DNA from: an uncultured Alphaproteobacteria bacterium
GTDB lineage: Bacteria; Pseudomonadota; Alphaproteobacteria; Micavibrionales; Micavibrionaceae
DNA: 5,735 bases
Assembly: GCA_937124505.1 (NCBI GenBank)
Contig: CAKZKV010000230.1
Span: forward strand, 1-5,735
Direction of reading: 5' to 3'
Position numbers and translations under genes: made by a program. The notes under the pieces are model-generated. The model was not told where the DNA came from, did no database searches, and saw only the letters and a program-made list of their open reading frames with translations. Of this stretch, positions 1-4,607 are shown piece after piece. The stretch's first letter is position 1; each line of letters begins with the position of its first letter.

Positions 1-753
1 ACAAGTATGGCAGAAGACGGAGCGATGAGTTCAGAAAAAGCGCCCCCTGTCCCCAAAGACGATGACGGTCGCAGACGTAAAAAATCCCAACGTGAAAAAT
101 TTGAGGCCAAACTAAAAGCACAGGAACAGGCGCGATTTAAAAAAGTTGAAGAGCAGATCAAGGCAGCCATCCAGAACAACCCGGACATGGCAAAACTCGC
201 CAATAATCTTCTCATTGATGTCACCCCGGAGGGGTTGCGCATACAGATTATTGATCAGGAGGGGGAATCCATGTTCCCCAGTGGCAGCGCGCGAATGTAC
301 CAGAAAACCGAGCAGCTTCTGGAAATGGTGGCAGATATTATCCGTACCGTTCCCAACGACATTTCTGTTCGCGGTCATACGGATAGTGTGGGCTATGGGG
401 CCAAGGCATCTTATACAAACTGGGAACTCTCCGCTGACCGCGCCAATTCCAGCCGCCGGGTGCTGATGGACGCAAATATTCCGGAAAACAAAATTTTCAA
501 TGTTCAGGGAAAATCAGACAGAGAACACCTGTTTCCCTCTGATCCGACCGATCCGCGCAACCGGCGCGTCAGTATTATTTTGCTGAATGAGGATTTTTCA
601 AAAATCCCTCTTCCTCCCGGGATGGAAGAAGAAACAGAAAGCCCGGAAGAAGACCTGAATTTCTCGGAAGATCTGGAAGAGAATATAGAACCCATCGCAC
701 CGCCAGCGTCAGACCTGTATAATAAATCGCACGGGAATGTGGAGTTTCCTTAA
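1..753 (+). CDS. motB: MotB-like flagellar stator protein, OmpA/peptidoglycan-binding domain (5' partial)
   Basis: MotB anchors the MotA/MotB proton-driven flagellar stator to peptidoglycan through a periplasmic OmpA-like domain. Numbering from the ATG at 7, residues 20-55 are a charged, probably helical linker. The OmpA-like domain covers about 68-193 and shows GHTD (123-126), NWELSADRA (138-146) and NRRVSI (185-190), the usual peptidoglycan-contact motifs. An acidic, proline-containing tail follows (about 205-230). No transmembrane segment is visible, although MotB needs one near its N-terminus. The frame is open to position 1, so the true start is almost certainly upstream and the ATG at 7 is internal. 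The gene ends convergent with clpP. A general OmpA-family protein is the alternative, but the spacing of the motifs and the soluble charged linker favour MotB. Confidence 0.8.
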   Translation, partial: TSMAEDGAMSSEKAPPVPKDDDGRRRKKSQREKFEAKLKAQEQARFKKVEEQIKAAIQNNPDMAKLANNLLIDVTPEGLRIQIIDQEGESMFPSGSARMYQKTEQLLEMVADIIRTVPNDISVRGHTDSVGYGAKASYTNWELSADRANSSRRVLMDANIPENKIFNVQGKSDREHLFPSDPTDPRNRRVSIILLNEDFSKIPLPPGMEEETESPEEDLNFSEDLEENIEPIAPPASDLYNKSHGNVEFP

Positions 754-760
754 TATGAAA

Positions 761-781
761 TTGCCTGCATAAGACAGGCAA
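761..781. terminator. hairpin between convergent motB and clpP, possible bidirectional terminator
   Basis: A perfect 7-bp stem, TTGCCTG (761-767) with CAGGCAA (775-781), encloses a 7-nt loop. It sits 7 nt after the motB stop and 13 nt beyond the clpP stop on the other strand. The position suits a shared terminator. It lacks a long T tract on either side (only TTT directly after it on the minus strand), so intrinsic termination would be weak. Confidence 0.45.
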
Positions 782-794
782 TAAATGATCTGAC

Positions 795-1460
795 TTACTT
801 TTTCTTGTCTTTCTCGTCGTTTTCAGCGGCGATTTCGCTGCGGCTTTCCACAACATGGTCAATCAGACCGAACTTTTTGGCTTCTTCCGCAGACATGAAG
901 TTATCGCGCTCCATTGCCTTTTCGATGGCGGAAAGCTTCTGTCCCGTATGCTTCACATAAACTTCGTTCAGGTATTGACGCAAACGCAGGATTTCACGAG
1001 CGTGAATTTCGATATCCGTTGCCTGCCCGCGTGCCCCGCCGGAGGGCTGGTGAATCATGATCCGTGAACTCGGCAGGGAATAACGCTGCCCTGCTGCCCC
1101 CGCCGTCAGGAGTAAAGACCCCATAGAGGCCGCCTGCCCGACACAGACCGTTGACACATCACACTTGATATATTGCATGGTGTCATAGACGGACATGCCG
1201 GACGTCACGACCCCGCCGGGAGAGTTAATGTAAAAGGAAATCGGCTTTTTCGGATTTTCTGATTCGAGAAACAAAAGCTGCGCACAGATCAGGGACGTCA
1301 CGGCATCATGAACTTCCCCGGTCAGGAAGATAATACGCTCTTTCAACAAACGTGAGTAGATATCAAACGCACGCTCCCCGCGGTTTGTCTGCTCAATCAC
1401 AGTGGGAACCAGATAATTATCATAAACCTCCAAAGGGTCGCGTTCGCTTAAAACAGGCAT
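795..1460 (-). CDS. clpP: ATP-dependent Clp protease proteolytic subunit ClpP
   Basis: ClpP is the cytoplasmic serine peptidase whose 14-subunit barrel degrades proteins unfolded and fed in by ClpX or ClpA. The 221-residue product has the full family layout. The catalytic triad is visible: S112 in GQAASMGS, H137 in MIHQPSGG and D186 in MERDNF, each one residue after the E. coli positions S111/H136/D185. The INSPGG strand (78-83) and the [12 protein letters not shown] handle helix (147-158) are intact. The C-terminus has a charged lysine/glutamate extension compared with E. coli ClpP (207 aa). The start is supported by AAAAGGAAAA about 6 nt before the ATG. It is the last gene of the tig-methyltransferase-clpP run, 71 nt after the methyltransferase stop. 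The spacer may hold its own promoter, but I see only a weak match (TTTACA, 17 nt, TACTTT). clpX does not follow. Confidence 0.97.
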   Translation of the reverse strand: MPVLSERDPLEVYDNYLVPTVIEQTNRGERAFDIYSRLLKERIIFLTGEVHDAVTSLICAQLLFLESENPKKPISFYINSPGGVVTSGMSVYDTMQYIKCDVSTVCVGQAASMGSLLLTAGAAGQRYSLPSSRIMIHQPSGGARGQATDIEIHAREILRLRQYLNEVYVKHTGQKLSAIEKAMERDNFMSAEEAKKFGLIDHVVESRSEIAAENDEKDKKK

Positions 1461-1531
1461 ATTATTTTCCTTTTAGTGAATCATTTTTTTAAAAAGTAGG
1501 AGGAAATGAAGAGCTTGTAAAGAGTTCGGAT

Positions 1532-2365
1532 TTAAAGAATATCGTCCGGATTTCTGGAGAAGAAGCACATACGGCTTGAGTGAGGCTCATTTATTTTGCA
1601 TTTGTGAAGCCCCGCACTCAAAATGTAGGCATCGGATAACTCTTCAAATTTTTCCAGCAGTTCACCTTCTACTTCAATCAGCAGGGTCTTCAAACCGGCG
1701 ATAACATCCTTTGCGCCTTTCAACACACTTTCCTCAGCCCCGTCCACATCAATTTTCAAGTGCGAAGGAGGCATATGAAATGTTTTCAGAAAATCATCCC
1801 CGCGAAATTCTGCGATGGGCTGGCGAGCGATAATCCCTTTTGCCTCTCTCTGTATCTCTGACAAAACTGTCGAGGATGTAAATCCGGTTTCATAGGAGGA
1901 TATCTCCATGTTCCCCAGTTTTGTATGCTCCCCCAGAGCGATATTCAGAGCATAAATCTCACGATTGTCATTTGAATTATTGGTGATGATATTCCGAACC
2001 AGCTCGCTATATGTTGCCGCATGAGGTTCAAAGGACACCAGTTTGATACCGGGTATTTTGGCCATGTAACTTGAGTAAAGGCCCACATTGGCGCCAATAT
2101 CCCAAACGACTTCGCCGTCTTTGATATAGTGATCGATCCAGCGAATCGTTTCCGGCTCAAACTGGTTGATTTCCTTACGCATGCCAAAAGACCTGCGCAC
2201 ACCCGAGACAAAAACATCCCCTTTCCCCGATGTGAACGCTTCTTTTTCCTGCCCATAAACCTCTAAATCTTTACGGAGTTTTCTGGCAATCTTTGTCGCA
2301 TAGTCATGCGGAAAAGCTTTTAGCAAGCTTTTCACAGATCCAGATATAATATTGGTCAGCCCCAT
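1532..2365 (-). CDS. FkbM-family SAM-dependent methyltransferase
   Basis: This 277-residue protein is a class I (Rossmann-fold) methyltransferase of the FkbM family, which methylates small molecules or sugars; many members sit in polysaccharide or natural-product loci. The SAM-binding motif I is WDIGANVG (88-95). The acidic end of strand 2 is the glutamate of SFEP (111-114). The family hallmark KIDVDGAE (204-211) follows, then LLIEVEGE (228-235). Residues 1-85 form a helical N-terminal region, and no signal peptide or membrane segment is seen. The ATG lies 6 nt after the tig stop and has only a poor Shine-Dalgarno (AAAAAG), which points to translational coupling to tig. The substrate cannot be read from the sequence. 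A role in glycan modification is family knowledge only, and a link to the nearby flagellar gene would be a guess. Its place between tig and clpP is unusual. Confidence 0.88.
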   Translation of the reverse strand: MGLTNIISGSVKSLLKAFPHDYATKIARKLRKDLEVYGQEKEAFTSGKGDVFVSGVRRSFGMRKEINQFEPETIRWIDHYIKDGEVVWDIGANVGLYSSYMAKIPGIKLVSFEPHAATYSELVRNIITNNSNDNREIYALNIALGEHTKLGNMEISSYETGFTSSTVLSEIQREAKGIIARQPIAEFRGDDFLKTFHMPPSHLKIDVDGAEESVLKGAKDVIAGLKTLLIEVEGELLEKFEELSDAYILSAGLHKCKINEPHSSRMCFFSRNPDDIL

Positions 2366-2371
2366 TACTTT

Positions 2372-3865
2372 TTAGACTCGGCTTTTTCCTTTTTTCTTCG
2401 CCGCAGGCTTCTTGGCTTCTTTCTTTTCAGCCTTTGGCTCGTCCTCTGATTTCTTTTCAGATTTTTTCTCATCAGACTTTTTCGCAGAAGAGGATTTTTT
2501 CGCCTTTTTCTTCGGCTTGTCTTCCTGTTCGTCCTCATCCATGCTCAAATCTTCGACAGAGACTTTTTTCTCGCTCACATCAGCCAGTTCCAGAATGTAA
2601 TCGACGACTTTTTCTTCAAACAGAGGGGCGCGCAGGGATTCAAGCGCATTTCTGTTTTTTGCGTAGAAATCAAAAACATGTTTTTCCTGTCCCGGATATT
2701 TTTGCGCTTCGCGAATCACGGCCTGCTGTAATTCAGGGTCGGTCACATTAATATTGTTGTTCCGGCCAATATCGGCAATCACCAGCCCCAGCTTGACACG
2801 ACGAACGGCAATTTCCTGCAATTCCTCTTCTTCTTCCTTGCTGAGTTCCGTCTCTTCGCCGGCCTGCTGTTTTTCCATGGTGATCTGGCGTTTGATTTGC
2901 TCCAGTTCCATCTTCACCATGCCTTCCGGCACTTCAAATTCATGATTTTCATCCAGAATATCCAGTAAGGCCTTTTTCATTTTCAGGCGGCTTTGACCGT
3001 CATATTCTTTTTGCAACTGGTCACGAACCGCCTTGCGCAGTGCCTTGATATCTTCCATGCCGAGAGATTTTGCAAACTCTTCGTCAATTTTCGTTTCCGA
3101 CGGCTCACGAATTTCATGAACGTCCACGTCAAAGATCGCCTCTTCCCCGGCCAGATCAGTGGCATGGTAATCTTCCGGGAAAGTGATTTTTACTTCCACT
3201 CTGTCCCCCACTTTGGCACCGATCAGTTGCTCTTCATAGCCCGGAATAAACGTATTGCTTCCCAGTTCCAGCATGTGACCATGCGCGTGCATGCCCGGAC
3301 GTCTGTGATCGTGATCACCCTCAGGAGGAGGATCGCTCGCCAAACGGCCATGGAAATCAATATTTACGATATCGCCTTCCTTCGCGCCGCGTTTTTCTGT
3401 AATCGGCGTTGAGGATCTACGGTTGGCCGCAATTCTCTCCAAAGCATCATCAATAGCGGCATCTTCTACATCAGCGACAGGCTTTTCAAGCTTTACTCCC
3501 TTAAATTCCATGATCTTGAAGTCCGGCAGACTTTCAATCGCGATGCTGTAAATCAGGTCCTTGCCTTCTGCGAAGTCCTTGTCGATCTCGATTTTCGGCT
3601 GCATGGCCGGACGGATTTTATTGTCTTCCAGAAGCTTTTGTGTGGCTTCCTGAACGGCTTCTTCAATCACTTCGCCCAGAACGGCCTTGCCATGTTTCTG
3701 TTTCAGCATTTTCATCGGCACTTTACCCGGACGAAAGCCCGGCATGCGGATTTGCCCGGAATAGCTCTGCAGCTTGGCATCAACTTTCTGATCCAGTTCT
3801 TTTGCAGGGATCTGAACTTCATATTCATAGCTCAATCCATCGTGTTTCTTTTGTGTTGCTTTCAT
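2372..3865 (-). CDS. tig: Trigger factor, ribosome-associated chaperone / prolyl isomerase
   Basis: Trigger factor binds ribosomal protein L23 at the exit tunnel and shields nascent chains in the cytoplasm. The domain order is standard: ribosome-binding domain (about 1-115) with the signature GFRPGKVP (43-50), FKBP-like prolyl isomerase domain (about 155-252, with GDIVNIDFHG and FIPGYEEQLIGAKVGD), then the helical substrate-binding domain (about 255-430, including VFDFYAKN at 397-404). At 497 residues it is longer than E. coli TF (432). The excess is a low-complexity Lys/Glu/Ser/Ala tail (about 440-497). The isomerase domain also carries a loop with five histidines (185-197). The start has GAAGGA about 9 nt upstream. 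It is the first gene of the tig-methyltransferase-clpP run. The match to TF is unambiguous. Confidence 0.97.
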   Translation of the reverse strand: MKATQKKHDGLSYEYEVQIPAKELDQKVDAKLQSYSGQIRMPGFRPGKVPMKMLKQKHGKAVLGEVIEEAVQEATQKLLEDNKIRPAMQPKIEIDKDFAEGKDLIYSIAIESLPDFKIMEFKGVKLEKPVADVEDAAIDDALERIAANRRSSTPITEKRGAKEGDIVNIDFHGRLASDPPPEGDHDHRRPGMHAHGHMLELGSNTFIPGYEEQLIGAKVGDRVEVKITFPEDYHATDLAGEEAIFDVDVHEIREPSETKIDEEFAKSLGMEDIKALRKAVRDQLQKEYDGQSRLKMKKALLDILDENHEFEVPEGMVKMELEQIKRQITMEKQQAGEETELSKEEEEELQEIAVRRVKLGLVIADIGRNNNINVTDPELQQAVIREAQKYPGQEKHVFDFYAKNRNALESLRAPLFEEKVVDYILELADVSEKKVSVEDLSMDEDEQEDKPKKKAKKSSSAKKSDEKKSEKKSEDEPKAEKKEAKKPAAKKKGKSRV

Positions 3866-3893
3866 TCTTCTTTATCCTTCAACTTTTGATATG

Positions 3894-3924
3894 ACTACAA
3901 AACAAATATTGGCGTGAATTTCAA
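3894..3924 (-). promoter_or_regulatory. possible promoter of the tig operon
   Basis: On the minus strand, TTGAAA (3924-3919) is followed after 19 nt by TGTAGT (3899-3894), about 28 nt before the tig ATG. The -35 match is good, but the -10 match is only 4 of 6 and the spacer is long, so this is a weak candidate. The ribosome-binding site GAAGGA lies between it and the start codon. Confidence 0.22.
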
Positions 3925-3955
3925 GCGTTTTCAGCGAAAAGCCTGAGCACAATCA

Positions 3956-4101
3956 TCACGCCACGTAAAATTTTCTGATTTTTTCCTTGCCGTTCACCAT
4001 CTCAACCTTCTGCACCAGACGATGGCTTTCACCAATTCCTGAGTCTGACTATAACAAACCGAGGGTTGCTTTACTTTAATATTCTTGTTGCCAACAGCCA
4101 T
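3956..4101 (-). pseudogene. possible decayed small gene, about 48 codons with one frameshift
   Basis: I do not recognise this gene. An ATG at 4101-4099 is preceded by a strong Shine-Dalgarno, AGGGGA, about 8 nt away. The first frame reads MAVGNKNIKVKQPSVCYSQT and then continues to a TGA at 3996-3994 (35 aa). Shifting frame near 4039-4036 instead gives GIGESHRLVQKVEMVNGKEK and a few more residues, ending at a TGA at 3958-3956. The joined product, which needs one base restored, would be a basic peptide of about 48 aa with no membrane segment. The good ribosome-binding site and the protein-like composition of both halves favour a broken small gene. The short length means chance is not excluded, and the 35-aa frame alone could also be the real product. 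Confidence 0.27.
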
Positions 4102-4207
4102 GTTTACATCCCCTGATAAATTAAGTGGCATTACGTTTGCGGGATTTGATACTATTAAAATCCAGACAGCGAAACCAGTTTTATTATTTTTTTATAAAGA
4201 ATTTAGC

Positions 4208-4237
4208 TTGAAATTTTCTGCGATTTCTGGTTTTAAG
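4208..4237 (+). promoter_or_regulatory. probable sigma-70-type promoter of the tRNA-Leu/tRNA-His unit
   Basis: TTGAAA (4208-4213) is separated by 18 nt from TTTAAG (4232-4237), a 4 of 6 match to the -10 consensus. Transcription would start near 4244, leaving a leader of about 8 nt before the mature tRNA-Leu at 4252, which is typical of tRNA units. The T-rich DNA just upstream resembles an UP element. The call rests on this spacing and on the absence of a better candidate. Confidence 0.4.
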
Positions 4238-4251
4238 AGTGTTCTGGATAA

Positions 4252-4336
4252 GCGGGTGTGGCGGAATTGGTAGACGCACTGGTTTTAGGTACCAGCGCCG
4301 CAAGGCGTGGGGGTTCAAGTCCCTCCACCCGCACCA
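4252..4336 (+). tRNA. tRNA-Leu (anticodon UAG)
   Basis: This is an 85-nt class II tRNA with the CCA encoded. The acceptor stem pairs GCGGGTG (4252-4258) with CACCCGC (4326-4332), followed by discriminator A and CCA. The anticodon stem CTGGT/ACCAG encloses TTTAGGT, giving anticodon TAG at 4286-4288, which reads CUA and by wobble other CUN leucine codons. The long variable arm typical of leucine tRNAs is the hairpin CGCC-GCAA-GGCG (4296-4307). The T loop is TTCAAGT. It lies 9 nt before tRNA-His and is probably co-transcribed with it. Confidence 0.97.
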
Positions 4337-4345
4337 GCCAGATAT

Positions 4346-4421
4346 GGCGACTGTAGCTCAGCGGTAGAGCCCTCGGTTGTGATCCGAGTTGTCGCGGGTT
4401 CGAACCCCGTCAGTCGCCCCA
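4346..4421 (+). tRNA. tRNA-His (anticodon GUG), likely island insertion site
   Basis: The acceptor stem pairs GCGACTG (4347-4353) with CAGTCGC (4411-4417). The histidine-specific extra base G-1 is encoded at 4346 opposite C73 at 4418, and CCA follows (4419-4421). The anticodon stem CTCGG/CCGAG encloses TTGTGAT, with GTG at 4379-4381. The T arm is CGGGG-TTCGAAC-CCCGT-like and intact. A tyrosine integrase remnant follows in the same direction 186 nt downstream, so the 3' half of this tRNA is a likely attachment site. The complete gene suggests the element restored the 3' end on insertion. Confidence 0.97.
4397..4421 (+). other. putative attachment site (attL-side core) in the 3' end of tRNA-His
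   Basis: P4-type integrases commonly recombine at the T arm and 3' end of tRNA genes. Here the integrase remnant is adjacent and points away from the tRNA, and sequence character changes right after the CCA to AT-rich, repeat-dense DNA. The direct repeat expected at the far end of the element would lie outside the window, so the exact core is not established. Confidence 0.4.
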
Positions 4422-4438
4422 TTTATCTTTTCAAAAGC

Positions 4439-4468
4439 ATTCATTTTAATTCACTTCCCTTCACTCAA
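4439..4468 (+). repeat. three 10-bp-phased TTCA(T/C) boxes, cluster 1
   Basis: Three consecutive decamers begin ATTCAT (4439), ATTCAC (4449) and CTTCAC (4459), so the TTCA core recurs once per helical turn. TTACAAG follows at 4478-4484. A matching set occurs 75 bp downstream. The place between the tRNA end and the integrase fits integrase arm-type or accessory-protein sites; this role is inferred. Confidence 0.5.
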
Positions 4469-4513
4469 AGCATTGAATTACAAGCGGCTTAGCGAAGCAA
4501 TACTTTCAAATTA

Positions 4514-4543
4514 ATTCATTTATATTCATAACTATTCATTTAC
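4514..4543 (+). repeat. three 10-bp-phased ATTCAT boxes, cluster 2
   Basis: ATTCAT recurs at 4514, 4524 and 4534, exactly 10 bp apart, as tandem decamers ATTCATTTAT, ATTCATAACT and ATTCATTTAC. As in cluster 1, TTACAAG follows (4540-4546), here directly. The helical phasing suggests binding to one face of the DNA, as expected for arm-type recombination sites or a repressor. AT-rich chance similarity is the alternative. Confidence 0.55.
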
Positions 4544-4546
4544 AAG

Positions 4547-4607
4547 TGGGGTATATTTGAGGTATTTTTATGGGGTACGATTGATATACCCCAAAAAAGA
4601 TACCCCA
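4547..4607 (+). promoter_or_regulatory. TGGGGTAT box array over the integrase translation start
   Basis: Five copies of one box occur in 61 bp. Three are direct: TGGGGTAT (4547), TGAGGTAT (4558, one mismatch) and TGGGGTAC (4571). Two are inverted: ATACCCCA at 4586-4593 and 4600-4607. The last copy ends on the base before the integrase ATG (4608) and occupies the place of the Shine-Dalgarno, which is poor here (AAAAAAGA). TGGGGTATAT (4547-4556) and ATATACCCCA (4584-4593) are perfect 10-nt inverted repeats. Binding by the integrase or an element-encoded regulator, or RNA hairpins at the start codon, are the likely roles; neither is proven. Confidence 0.55.

Larger units (their letters stand above)
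3866..4251. other. 386-bp intergenic region between tig and the tRNA genes
   Basis: This divergent gap holds the tig leader on the minus strand, a possible decayed small gene (3956-4101, minus) and a promoter-like pair for the tRNAs (4208-4237, plus). The stretch 4140-4200 is AT-rich with a T7 run. I see no RNA gene, riboswitch or terminator hairpin with a convincing stem. The 62-codon plus-strand frame at 4085-4273 runs into tRNA-Leu and has no good ribosome-binding site, so I do not call it. Confidence 0.5.

Noticed and set aside
7..753. A complete cytoplasmic OmpA-domain protein starting at position 7
   Set aside because: The frame is open upstream to the window edge and the essential N-terminal membrane segment is missing, so truncation by the window is the simpler reading.
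1466..1506. Possible hairpin hiding the clpP ribosome-binding site (UUUCCU pairing with AGGAAA)
   Set aside because: Only six weak base pairs in low-complexity AT-rich sequence; no sign of a conserved switch.
1498..1520. AGGAGG followed by ATG on the plus strand in the clpP leader
   Set aside because: The frame is four codons long (ATG to TAA at 1518-1520) with only 2 nt spacing; probably chance in an A/G-rich spacer.
2412..2945. Serine/phenylalanine-rich plus-strand frames over the tig 3' half
   Set aside because: They are antisense reflections of the lysine/glutamate-rich trigger factor sequence, with no independent support.
4085..4273. 62-codon plus-strand frame with ATG-like start
   Set aside because: It runs into the mature tRNA-Leu, has no good ribosome-binding site and covers the tRNA promoter candidate.
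4557..4607. TTG start for the integrase, adding 17 residues
   Set aside because: The family N-terminus begins at the ATG at 4608, and the extra residues simply translate the TGGGGTAT repeat array.
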